Positions 37,601 through 49,167 of a stretch of DNA of 64,000 bases are shown piece after piece. The notes beneath the pieces were generated by a model, which was not told where the DNA came from, searched no databases, and saw only the letters and a program-made list of their open reading frames with translations. Every line of letters begins with the position of its first letter. Within the stretch, counting starts at the first letter, position 1. Position numbers and translations under genes: made by a program. This DNA comes from Suillus spraguei (Eukaryota; Basidiomycota; Agaricomycetes; Boletales; Suillaceae), in contig JABCPU010000044.1 in assembly GCA_016800925.1 (NCBI GenBank), forward strand, positions 186,001-250,000, written 5' to 3'.

Positions 37601-39405
37601 TCTTGGTAGCAAATTCCATCTATGCGTGATTGTATCGCTGCTAAAATGTCAGTACCCCGGACCTGTTCGCATTCGTCATCCACAATGTTCTTTAGTTCGG
37701 GAAGCACTGTCTTGAGTTCGCTGACGACGTCTTGCTTCATCCAGAACAGCTTTGGACCCGATGGTGATACACATTGAGGAGGGGGTGCATCACGTTTTAG
37801 CGGCTGCAACAAGTCATAGTTAGTCTCTTTAACGATGCAAGTACGCAGCTCATGATCGACAACAATTCGATTATGTTGCAAAAATGGGCCACCCAACAGA
37901 AGGGGAGTACAAAGATTAGGCGCAATAATGGCGCGTACGTTTCGAGAGGTGTAAACGTTGTCAAGAGAGGTACATGATAATTTGACGTAATGCGTGAAAA
38001 GAAAAGAGTCTTTGTCTTGAGACAATGCAAGTGAGACGGGTATTGATTTTGCAAGCTTGCGACAGCGCAATCCAAGTTGTTTAACGAGGTCTTCACCAAT
38101 CAGAACTAAAGAAGAGCCATGGTCAATGAGAGCAGAAACGGTGACAGGAGAAGATACGGCAGGCCCATTAACTAGGCACTCCCAGTGAAGGTGAGGGGTT
38201 TGTAGCAGAGCCACGCACTCTTCGCCTGAGTCAGTTCCATTGCCTAGGACTGCGGACGGCATAACCACTGCTACAGTCTCGGCGTCGTCGTCTACATCAA
38301 TGGCTGCTACGACTTCTTTCTTCTTGGATTTCTTCGCTAACACTGCTGAGGCTGTCAGTGTCTTGTATGAAGCGCCATCCGGAAAACCCTTTGGACAGCC
38401 TGACGAGGTGTGACCAGTGAATGGCTCCCGGCACTTGAAACAACCATCGTTGTCTCGCAAGAGTTGTCGTTCAATGTCAGTGAGAGCCGGCAGACGTGTG
38501 AACGGCTTGGAAGGTTCTTTAGCCTGTGAGCTACCACTCTTGGTATACGAGCACGTGTTGGTGTTTGGTTTCTTGTCGTTGGCGGAGCGTGCACGTTCAT
38601 TGCGCAAGGCATTCTCTACTGCTTCCTTTGGCCTGGCAAGGTAACGAAGACGTTTCTCGTCGAGAACGCGAACCTTTTCAATCCACAATCACAAGTTCTC
38701 TTCAACAATACGTTCGGCATGATAATCGGCGGCGAGGTCGGCATTTAGATGTGACTCGAGATGGTACAGAATATGGACATCAGTCAGGTGGGACGTTGTC
38801 CCCCTAAGGAGCGTGTTCTGGCTCTGAATGTCGATAGCCCATTCGCTGAAAGGGCGTTGTCCTTGTGAGGAGGCCAACATCTTGCACCTGACAGTATCTG
38901 CCCAGCCGGTGGGGAGCCATATTTTGCGAACCTCGACCATGTATTCTTTAAACGCGAGAGCATCGATCTCGTCTTGATTGGTAAGATACCAGTCTTGTAT
39001 GCGCGGGTCTTGCATGCCCCACGCAACCTTTCCAACCATTTCGTCTTCTGGCACGTCCTTATGCCTAAAGAACTGAGTACAACCCATTTCCCAAGCCCGC
39101 AGTACCTCTGGGGTCACTTCGCCTGGTGTGAGAAACGGCGGTTTGCTCGCAGACGCTTGGTTGACACGTGCAATTTTGGAAGTCATAACTGGCGGAATAA
39201 TGCGGTAATCTGAGTCGCTTGAATCAGAGTCTGACAGCACACGTATTGTGGTAGGTGCGAGAATTGAAGAACTTTCACTTTCATCGGAATCAGAGGATAT
39301 ATGCGCCGTAGTAGGCGTATTTGCCGTATCAACAGGTGATGTCACGTGATCAGGTGACAACACCTGGTCAGGTGATGATGTTCGGTCCGGCGAGGTGTGT
39401 ACCAA
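34663..39405 (-). pseudogene. Gypsy gag-pol polyprotein with two in-frame TGA codons
   Basis: One continuous frame of about 1,580 codons. In order: an acidic Ser-rich leader; a capsid region (VLRAWEMGCTQFF); a knuckle CFKCREPFTGHTSSGC, with longer spacing than the usual CX2CX4HX4C; a protease with DHGSS in place of DSG/DTG; RT with WVNDFRKLN, FFGKIDMTNAFFQ and YLDDIIIW; RNase H with LTCDASDYATGAV; integrase with HHCC (SCTACMRN) and the DDE core (VDFIGPLP, VSDHDKLF, ERTNKTVNQ); and a chromodomain (YLVRWVGF). TGA codons lie in gag at 38689-38691 and at the chromodomain start at 34777-34779; both fit CGA>TGA. The first is not at a gag-pol border, so regulated readthrough is unlikely. The frame ends at TAG 34663, ten bases before the 3' LTR. 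Confidence 0.93.
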
Positions 39406-39611
39406 AGGTAAGTCACTCAGTGCTTGATTTAGCCTCGCACGACTCCTTGTTGTGATAAACGACGAAGGTACAGGGATGCGAGAGCGGCGGGGCGGCAGTT
39501 TGAGTTGTTTTTACAGTTGGCGGGTTGACCGTCGTGGTCAATTCCCTACCCTAGTAGCAGTGAGGTTATGGTTTTGCAAACAGATACGCTCAGTTGAACG
39601 TTAAAAAAAAG

Positions 39612-39800
39612 TGTGAGGCTGTCACGATGAACAGCCGACACTAACAGTGACACGAAACCGGATAACGTGGATGAGCGTATGGATTCGACGGTATGGTAAG
39701 AAGGTAAGGTGTGCGTACAGGGGGAACACAGTATATATATCGAACCGTCCTAACAGGGAACAACAACCGTCACGTGTGCGTAGTAAGCATCATGCTTACA
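39612..39800 (-). repeat. 5' LTR of the Gypsy element
   Basis: 189 bp, partner of 34464-34652. It abuts the CTTCC target duplication on the protease side. Confidence 0.95.
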
Positions 39801-41251
39801 CTTCCCCCATGCCAGATTTCGTGCCAATGTCTTTAACGATGAGATATATGGCATTGAGATCAGCGTTTTCATCAAGCTCGTAGTTGAGAGGACGAGGCCA
39901 GATTTGGGCGTTACGGCTAAGACTGAAGATTTGCTGTGCAAAATGGTGAATAAGGGGCAAGAGGGCTGATAGATGGGACGTACATCCTCAATATGGAAGT
40001 TCAAGTTCTGTAGGGCCATGTACTGCGTCAAGGTAATAGTGAGAAGACCAGTGATCTCATCGTGAACACCGCCGGTTGCAGTCTGGTACTGCTCAAATGC
40101 ATCTACCGAACGTTGATTATATATTATTACATGCTGCACTCTGAATACACACCAGAGGCAATGTAAAGAAAGGTGGAACCACTATCGATGATACCAGCAG
40201 TAGTCTTCAAGATCTGAGCCGTAGGTGATCTTCTGATTGATACCCCAATAGTTCGATGCGGTGGGAATGGTGGTGACACGACTGAAACATACCAATTACT
40301 ATCAGTCTGGATTGATTTAGGAGCTGAGGTGGCTTACGTGTAGACAATATCACCAATGCACTTGGTTTTGTCAGGTCCACCAAAGCTGAGCTCTCCTGAA
40401 AGGCTGTCTGCTTCCGTAGTGGTGGGCTGGAAAAAGACACCAACAATGTGCTGATCAATCCTGCCTTGGTCATACAGGTAGTCAGTGATAGTCGGGATCA
40501 TCCTATCCGGTTCATCTATCAGGGCCCCGAGTGACAAGGTTCTAGGCCCGAGACCGAGGATACCGATTTCATCTTCCTCCATGCCCCTCACAATCTCAGT
40601 AATAGTGAGTGGGAACGCGATGACGGTAGGCCAACCACCGAGAGTAACGGTATCCTTCCAGATAGTTCCTACAGATAATTGTAGTTATTCAAGTTTTCAA
40701 CTTATGATATTGTTGTATGTCATACCTTTGATGTAAACCTTATAGCCCTCGTCGTCGTCGCCCTCGCCCTCGCCCTCATCGTCTTCATTGTCGCCGTCGT
40801 CGTCACCATCATCATCATTATCATATTCGCTATTATGACTGTATGCTTCCCATACACGCTGACCAGTGTTGACACTGGTGACGGTTTGCATGTATGCGCT
40901 ATTTCTAAGCCATGTGATCGAGCTGCCAGTGTCGATAGCCAAGCTGTCTTCAATAATAGATTAGCAGACACATGTTCCCTAAGTGTTGAACTGACAGGTT
41001 GTGGGGGGCTGCCAACGTTAACTGCTATGTCGTAACCATAATAAACATTTGACGCAGGAATGATATCAATATATTGGCGTAGTTCCTAAAGGCTGCCATA
41101 CGAGCTTTATCGTGCTGCGAGAGGTTAATAGTACCATTGGAGAACTTTAGCCTCTTGGTAAGGGGGATGGTGATGAGGGAATTGCGAACTTCAATGGGCG
41201 ACCCCATGATCGACGAAGCCAGGAGATGTGTTAGCAAGGATGCAGCTAGGA

Positions 41252-41457
41252 ACATGGTTTGCTGGAAAGTGATATGATATTCAGTAGTAGCCCATTATAT
41301 ACTCATGTGCCAGCGAACACGATAAAAATACTGAGCACCTTAGCCACGCATGAAACATGGCTTGCTGGAAAGTGATATAGTATTCAGTGGTAGCCCATTA
41401 CATACTTATGTGCTAGCGAACGCGATGACAATGTTGGGCACCTTAGCCACGTATGAA
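41252..41457 (-). repeat. 103-bp tandem duplication covering the protease start and promoter
   Basis: Units 41252-41354 and 41355-41457, about 85-90% alike (shared GCTGGAAAGTGATAT, GTAGCCCATTA, GCACCTTAGCCACG). The inner unit contains the start codon of the aspartic protease; the outer unit carries a matching upstream ATG at 41356-41358. Confidence 0.85.
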
Positions 41458-42824
41458 ACATCGCCTTCGAAAAAGCAATGATGAGGTAGTTACGATCCGA
41501 GTCATCGCGGGTGCAAGAATTCGAGTATGTGGCAACATCAGGAAATTCACACATTCCTTGACGTGCCCTTATGCGGACTTATTTACACTTAACTGCCTTG
41601 GTGAAATTGAATCTACTTGTCCAAAATTTCAATGTGAATGAAAAAAAAGTTGAGATATATTAATATACATGTTTTATTGTATTTCGCACTCAAAAAATAT
41701 AAGATATGCCAGGTGAATGATGTGAGAGAGAGCAAACAAGTTTTGAGATAAGTGAGTTAAGCTGATTAAGCATGTTAAGGAATGTGTGAATTTCCTGATG
41801 AAGAAACAGCCTGCTTTTGTTGCAGGTGGCAGGAATTTGCAAACGTTGATCGACTGCAGAGATGCTAGCCCATTATGAATATACTTCCATGGACCAATGG
41901 TAGAATGTCACATGTCATTGCTCGTGTAGCAAGCGTTGCTGTCCACACTGCGAGTCTGCGACCGTCCGGGTGTGACGGTTTCCGTGTACGTACATTCTCT
42001 CTCCCCCTACTTTTTTTACAAAACAAGGGCATTGCCAGTGATCAACCACAGCAGCAGTTTGACTATGAGGCTTGGGCGGTATGGGCGCAACTGGACGAGG
42101 AGACTGAAAGTAATGTGATATATAGGCAGCCGCAGCATCATCATGATGCTGATCATCCGAGTAGACTTGATTTTGCAGCGCGAGCATCAGGAAACGTGCG
42201 GCTATGTTATTGCCGTAGGTCATGCTCTGGTACAGAGTCAACCTGCTCAGTTGTCAGCCTCACCGACTCTCCTATGACTTGTCTGTTGATGCAGATGGTG
42301 GAAGAAAGCAAAGTTCAGATCTGAGAAGATAACAAGTTGAAGAATGCGCGCAAGTCGCCGCAAGTTCAAATGTACGCGCGTTTCCAACGTGGCCTGCTGT
42401 AGGGGTGGGTAAGGGCCGTGATAGGAAGCGCTGCCTCGAGGCAAAGCCTGACAAGGAATGCGGCCAGTCCGGGTCCAATCTCAACACATCACTTCATTCC
42501 TGTGCTATTAGGCGCTATTAGGCGCTATCAGGCGTTGCCAGCTGCATCACATCGTTATTTCCTACATTCAGAACAGTTACATAAACGAGTAACAGCAGCG
42601 AAATTTCAAGAAATTTACATCATTCGTTGCTCGTTACGTACTGCATAGCTATCGCCGAGAACCCGACAATTGTGAAAGACGAAATATACAAACAATAGTT
42701 TCAAGACAATGATTTCAATGACCTTGATTGTATCAGAAAAGCAAGAAAGGATATGGCATAGAACAGTCATAGCATAATGATAAAGAGTTAACGTAGGAGA
42801 ACGATGACAGGTTTTCCAGCCCCA
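41458..42824. other. intergenic region, no supported gene
   Basis: Overlapping open frames on both strands at about 41,875-42,330 show no family motif. A 10-bp unit (CTATTAGGCG) is repeated three times at about 42,505-42,535. No other structure is seen. Confidence 0.45.
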
Positions 42825-45800
42825 TCAAATACGGATTGGTCTCACCGAAGCAGGAGTAGGCCTTCCCCTAGGACGGGGTCGGTTGAGTCTTAATGTTTCC
42901 GATGGTCTATGGAAATAAGTCAGCAGACTGTATATTGCATAGCCACGATATCAAACTCACGTGATAATCAAGCCTTGCGACATATTACCAGGAACAGCTG
43001 CTAGAGAGATGTTACCGATGCTAGCATTCTCTTTATTCTCCAACCCATTGCGGCCGGCGCTCCTCTTCGCCCAACCCAAAGCAGTCCTTCGCGCGACCGA
43101 GCCCACGCGGGGACGGGGTGGGAGGCCAAATACACGCTCGAGTTTACCAGGTGACATTGCTGCGTCCTTCATGAGTTCTCCTGCCTTGGTATTCTCGACC
43201 GGAGGTGACATGATGTTAGGGTTGACGGAAATTTGTTGCAACGCCTTAGGTTGACCTTGGGCGCGGATATTGTCATTGGGAGCGTTTTCTGCGACAGCTG
43301 CAACAATGGCCGCTCTTACTTGCTCAGTGGCTGGAGAAGATGTGAACGAGGTCTTGAAAGTCCTGGGGTAGGGCGAGGGTCGAGAGTTGACGCGAGAACG
43401 CATGCGTCGAGGGCGCAAATCTGAAGGCAAAGGCCCGTAATTCTGCATTGAATGTTCCAAGAGCGCTCGCATGCCGGAAGGATGAGTAGGAGGATCAAAT
43501 GCTGAGAGCGGCGTTTAGCACAGTACAGTAAACATGCAGCAAGTACTTACATTGAACTGCGAAGACGGAAAACGGCGTGTCGAGCCAGACTCGCTGGCTC
43601 TCTGTCACCGTATCTTCAGCTTCATCGCGAAGCGCATAGTACTTGCGTAGCGCGGTAATTCCCCTCTCGTCATCCCACAACGATACCGAATCCACAGACG
43701 CAGTTTCAGGATCAGCAACAAACACGGGAGTACGATCAATTGTCCTTGTTGCCGAATTAGAAAATTGAATATTCTTTGTCACAGGACCTGGAGGCGATTG
43801 AAGGGACGAAGTCGGGGGAAGCGAAGTTGTGAGTTCCTCCTCGATAGTCTCATAAATGGACGTCCGTGATGCACGGGCCTGAGAGATACGTCGCTGGTGA
43901 CCGTGGCCGCGGGCGCGCGGTCGGACCCGGTCTAAGGCAACATTCGACAGAGGGTGAGTTACGTTAGAAAGCATGTAGTTGACGTGTGAGAGGTCAATGC
44001 TCGACTGCGAGCCATCCGAGAATGAGGAATACCCATCCGAGATTGAAAGTGGAGGGGTCTCAGCACCAGAACTCATAGATGTACAGGTGCTGGAGCGAGA
44101 ACGACCTGCAAAAGAAGGGCGAGTGAAGACAGGGATGCGGACTAGGATCTCGGTGAGTGAGACAAAAACACCCATTGCAAACGACCAACTCACAAGACGC
44201 TGATAGATCATCCTCTCCTTCTGCGATCAACACCGTATTCTCCAGACTCTGCCTCTCCAAAAGACCGTGCTTTGCTCTAATCATGCGCTCGTCACCAAAC
44301 TTCTCTGAATATGCAGTTGAAGCAATCGACGGCTTGGTTTCAAGAACTCGACTCTTTGGAGATTGATAGTCGTCACCCTTATGATGGGAATTTAGCTGAG
44401 GAGCATCAGACGCCATATATTTCCTTTTTTCAACCTGGCGACAAGGTGAGGCTTCGATCATAGATCCTACGGAACGGCGTCGAACATGGCCACCACCAAG
44501 CATCTGTGACAGGAAAACGTAAACAGCTAATTCACAAGTATAAACCCAATCACTTACGCTGATCATGGTGTCATCTTCTTTCTGCGGACTGTGAACACTA
44601 GCAATACTGTAGCTTGATAACCGTTTGAATTGAGGCGGTGCATGCGAGGAGTCCACAGCAAAGAATGCAGAATCAGATGAAGAAACAGATGTTCTGTGAC
44701 CAGTCTTCTCAAAAAGCGAGTCTTCCATGTTGGACGCCGGCCGAGGCTCATAGTCCATGCCCATGATCGAATCATAGGACATACGATTCACATATTGACC
44801 ACTCCGGAATGGCTCACTTAGCATGCTCCCGGCGGGGCTTTCAGGCGGTGATGCAGAAATGGCGGTGAGTGGCATCCCACGATCCAAAGCAGAGTCAAGC
44901 ATCTTGTCTCCCAGCCCTGGTCTCCCCAGGTGAATCTCCGAGAAGTCCCTGAGCATGGAGTCAACGGAAAAGTCAGGGCGATGCCTAGCCCACGAAGCAC
45001 GCCCGCAATGAGCATATGGCTGCGAAAAGCTGTTCGTACTAGCGCTCGAGTCATTGCGGCGGCGGTATCCGTAGCTGCTGCGGTTATGTCCATAGCTGTT
45101 GCGGTTGTACAGGCTGATTGGTGGGCCTAACGACGAGACGGAGGCTGAAGACGAGTGGCGACGATGAGCAGCAACACGATTATATGGGTGCAATTGCGAG
45201 TGCACTGAGGCACGGAAGTAGAAACTGGAGGCATCGCTGTCAACACGTCTCCTGGGAGGTTGTTTGCGGATGAAGGAGAACGTGTCATCAAGAGAAGACA
45301 TGGTGAAAGAGAACTCGTCCGAGGAAGGACGCTCGCGAAGGCTTGGGAGCGGTAACGCCCCATAGTCGAAAGGATCCATGGACCCATGATTGATGACCTG
45401 TCCATATGACGAGACAGACCCAATGCTGATCATAGACTCACGCTTGTTATGCCGGCTACGCGAAGCGGCTCCCGGCGGCGGGTAAAAATTCGGACGATGG
45501 TCATGGAACTCGAATCCCCTTCTCACCTCTGCGAATGAGTCAAAACCCGCAAAACTTAGTTCTGAAGAATGTCTATGGTGACCTGGAACATTTGAAGTGC
45601 GAGCAGATGAGCGCCCGATGCGCTTCAAGCTAGAGTCTGAATCGAGGCGGACGCGAGATGGAGGCGAGGGAATTTCAACAGCCTTCGCAAATATGGACTT
45701 AAGAACGGCAGAGTCATCACTTGCTAACGAAGTCGCAGAGAGGGACTTGGCAACAGCCAAAGGAGGAATGATATCCGATAGTGTGAGTGGCTCCTCTTTC

Positions 45801-48800
45801 TTTTCAGTAGAGGGTGCAGACAATGGCTTGCCACCAAACTTGAAGTCCCTATTGAGCCGCCCATCCGAAGGTCGCGATTTCATGGACCTCATGGACTTAG
45901 CATTCCTCAAGGCCTGAGGTCGCTCTGCGTAAAGGAAGTCCTCCTCCTTCTCCCAGTTATTCGTCGTGGCAAAGCTATCCGTTCCAGGAAGTAATGACGG
46001 TTCAGTATCCACGTCCATCGGAAATCCTTCGGGTAAGAACTCTTGCGACACATAGTCCATGCTGAATGTACTATCCCCTGCACGCTCCAGTTCCGCCTGC
46101 AACGATGGGATCTTGGGCACAGGTGGTGCATCAAGTGGCAGGTCAAAGTCATACCGCAAATCAATTTTGGCAGGCGTGCGAAACGCGTTTTCCAACTGCT
46201 CGACGAAGCTAAGCCTGTTGGATCCACCAGACTCATTCAGCTTCTGCAGCTCGCCCGTAAAGTCAAAGGATTTCTTGGTATCATCCTCGGAGGACATTCC
46301 AGCCTCTTCGACATCAGCATGGTGGTCGTCTTCGTCGATGATTTTGGCGCAGAACACAGGAACTTCAGTAACCGAGCCTTTAAGCAAAGGGAGTGGCATC
46401 TCAGGCGGCAGCCCAGGCGAGGGCAGTGGTGGGTGCGCGATCGTCAGGTTAGGATTGAACGACAGTGTGTCATCCCCTTCATGATCCGAGCTGGACAAAA
46501 TGGCTTGCGATTCGTCAGCAATATTGAATTCAGGATCAGTCACATCTAGCTCTTGTCCTCCCACAGATCTGCCCAATGTGCCTGCGAGACCAAGGTTTCG
46601 GCGTGCATCAGGGAGAATCAGTAAGCTTGGGCTATCAAGCAATTTCGAGATATCATCGGTGGTATCGCAACGCAATTGCAAATGCGCATGCTCCATAGAC
46701 ATGAGAGACGACGGTTTCCTCTCGTGTCCTGTTGCCTTCTTGAACACAGGGTCTGCACCCAGTGACGCACGGGAACTAGACGTTGAATGTACAGAGCCAA
46801 ACGTGCGTGATGATGGTGAACGATCTGCACTGCCCGTGAACGGTAAGCTAGTAGGCGCTGCGAACACAGTGCGTCTCGAGATAGGCACCTTGCCTTTCGC
46901 GGGGCGGAGTGCTTTGAAGACCGGCTCTGGTTCCGCCGCAGGCGCAGGGCTCGTTGTGCGCTTGTGCGTGAACTTAAAGGTCGGTACTGACGCATGTGAG
47001 TCTCTTGGTGGAGATTTTGCAGGTGAGATCCCAGCATTGAGCGTTGCCCACGGTGCAATATGCTGCCCGATGGACGGAACTACAGGGGTGGATATTGTCT
47101 TGGCGTAGGGGCGAAGAGAGCTGACACTCGCGGCGCTTGCGCGGAGGCGTTTGATGGGGCTTTCTAAAGTCATACGTTTCGTGGGGCTGCCAGCTTGGGA
47201 CAAGGATGGCGAACGCCCACTCATCGGTGACATGTCCGGCGTCGCTTGGAGATCAAGGCGGTTGATGAGCTGTGCAAGATCATTTGTGGCTGCATCCAGG
47301 AGGGACATTACTGCGCAGTCTATGTCACAAAATCAAATAAATGAATCAGCACCACGCGAATAATCGACTAGCTGCACGAATAGCTTGCGTACCATTTTCG
47401 TCCTCGTACATAGCCTTGGGCCTGCTACGTCCTAGAAGGTGCTCGCTCACTGGCCTCGGACGTGCTCGCTTGATGGGTGTCTCGACATCGCTGTGGCCGT
47501 CAACAGTTGCCTCTTCGATAGTCACGATCGGCACAGTAGATGCCCCTTCTTCATTCACTTCTTCCTGGTCAGACATCTTCTCAGGGAAAACCGACGAGAG
47601 TGGCGTCCTCTTCCTGCTATCCGAACTCTTGCGTGTTCCTTTAGTTTTCTTTTCCTTGCTGCTGTCTTTCTCCTTCGATGCGCGTTCCTTCCTCCTGGCC
47701 TCCTTCACGGTTTCCAACTTAACTTCATCCCACCTCACCGAGCACCCTCCGGAAGACCCCCCGGAAGACACAGAAACAGGCCTCACGCTGCCAGCACTGC
47801 TCGCTGTCATGGTAGATCCGGTCCTTGTCCTAGCCAGAATACCACACCCTAATGTGGCAGCTGAATCCACTGACAGTTTATTCGAGCTCTGCACTTGGGC
47901 AGCTAGAATCGACGATGCCGCAGACCCACTGCGCATAGAGGGCAGACGGATTGTAGAGGGGAGGCCTAGTCCAAGGATAGACTTCTTCTTGCCCAGAGTT
48001 GTTCTACTGTCATTTTTATCAGGGCTAGGGCTGAGTGTCCCTGCTTCGAAGCTGCTGCCGGAGTAGCGAATAGTCGCAGCCCTGTCCTTCTCTTTCTCCT
48101 TCTCTTTCTCCTTCTTTTTCCCTTTTTCTTTCTCCTTGCTTTGATCCTTGTCCTTTTTTTTCTTCTTTTTCTTGGGTTCGCTGATGACGGGTGGAGTAGG
48201 TTTAGGAGTATCATCGGGCGCGGGCATGTTCTTGAGTTGTGCCCAGGAGCCAATACGTGCGAGAGAGCGGACAGAGCGCATTGCTCGGAGAGCGACGCTA
48301 TCTTTACCTGAGCCGAGGGGGGGAGCACTTGGTGGAATAAGTGTGGCATCGGACGCAAACGTCTCAGACGGCGGCGTAGGTACACGCAGATATTGGTTCT
48401 CTGCTGGAGACTTGGAGTGCTCAGGGAAAACTGGACTGTTGAGCAAGATGCCCGAGTCGAGAGAGTTGAACCGGGTTCGGGACTCAGTTGGTTTGCTAGT
48501 CGAGGGTAGTTCAGGTGCTGTCAAATAAAATATGTCAATCACACATAGGAATATAAACCATGAGCTCACATTTCGGTCTCTCTTTCTCCTTTGAATCCTT
48601 CTTCCCCTTCCCGATGGTCCACCAACCGGACTTCTCATCCACCTTTACCTTCGATATATTCTCCTTATCTTTCTTCTTCTCCTTCTTCTCTTTTTCCTTC
48701 ACATGGGGAACGTTGGTCACCTCGCCCAGAGCGGGACCCCAGCGCATGCCATCCAAGGCCATGCGGCTCTTCTTCTTCTTAACTACGACGATCTCCCCGA

Positions 48801-49167
48801 TCTCAGGATCGAGCAGCGGGTCAACGTATATTTCGAGGCCCGCGCTAGCATTCTTACTCGAGTTGTGGGCACCAACACGGCGCACGACATCTGATAAATC
48901 AGTCTCTCGCGACGAAAGAAGACCAAGTTTTGATTTCTTAGGTACGACACGCCTACGAGGCGTTGCATCTGAGGACGAGGCTTTGGGCGCGAGAGCGGGT
49001 GGGGGCTGAGGTTCAGACCATGGAGCAACAGAGGAGTCGGCTGGTGAGGGCGTGGCGGTGATAAGGCGTATGGTGGGGATGGCAGGCTTTGTGGCAGGTG
49101 TTTCGAAAGGTGATGGTGAGCGGGTGCGAGTGGTGTCGGTTGGTCGCGAGAAGAGTTGCAGAGGCAT
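42825..49167 (-). CDS. very large low-complexity protein of unknown function
   Basis: From ATG 49167 (MPLQLFSRP) to TGA at 42825, about seven exons and some 1,950-2,000 residues, with good splice sites and no stop. It is Ser/Pro/Arg-rich and mostly disordered in appearance. One of its few compact parts is SLLDAATNDLAQLINRLDL, starting at about 47,304. A Lys/Glu/Asp tract with runs of Lys (about 48,060-48,170) and a second charged stretch (about 48,620-48,700) could be nuclear-localisation or coiled segments. Sequences like SPTKRMTLESPIKRLR look like SP-rich phosphorylation sites. A later ordered part is GITALRKYYALRDEAEDTV near 43,600. The C-terminus is basic. I do not recognise the family; a nuclear or cell-cycle role is only a guess. 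Its exon lengths and clean frames argue for a real gene. Confidence 0.8.

Larger units (their letters stand above)
34464..39800 (-). mobile_element. full-length Ty3/Gypsy chromodomain retrotransposon
   Basis: A 5,337-bp element on the minus strand, bounded by 189-bp LTRs (5' LTR 39612-39800, 3' LTR 34464-34652). The 5-bp target duplication CTTCC is at 34459-34463 and 39801-39805. LTRs begin TGTAAGC and end with CTCACA on the element strand. A polypurine tract (TGGGGAAGGG) lies next to the 3' LTR. The two LTRs differ at 6 of 189 positions, so the insertion is fairly recent. It lies in a coding exon of the aspartic protease. Confidence 0.95.
34340..41255 (-). pseudogene. A1 aspartic protease (polyporopepsin-like) split by a Gypsy element
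   Basis: Secreted pepsin-family protease. From ATG 41255 there is a signal peptide (FLAASLLTHLLASS) and propeptide. The first catalytic motif is LAIDTGSSITW at about 40930, and the second IIDSGSTFLYIA at about 40175. Between them lie GWPTVIAFPLTITEIV, EIGILGLGPRTLS and GVFFQPTT, all normal for the family. The gene is interrupted after the codons for SGMGE (39,806-39,820) by a 5.3-kb retrotransposon. Its last 40-odd codons (FLQRFYTVFD and VGFAKT) resume in phase at 34,458 and end at TGA 34340-34342. Near 41,075-41,085 the frame also shifts by one base between FRNY and the well-conserved IPASNVYYGYDIAVNVGSP, so the gene was possibly already damaged. A long Asp/Glu/Gly run sits after the first active site (about 40745-40815). 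Confidence 0.88.

Noticed and set aside
39750..40139. 129-codon minus frame running from LTR into the protease
   Set aside because: An artefact of reading through the insertion junction; the protease exon in this region is in another frame.
41875..42324. 149-codon plus frame and opposing 108-codon minus frame
   Set aside because: No motif and no consistent exon continuation; probably chance.
46500..47108. 202-codon plus-strand open frame
   Set aside because: Antisense to the large low-complexity protein; its Ser/Gly/Ala make-up mirrors that gene's codon use.
47341..48066. 241-codon plus-strand open frame
   Set aside because: Also antisense to the large gene; no start context or motif.
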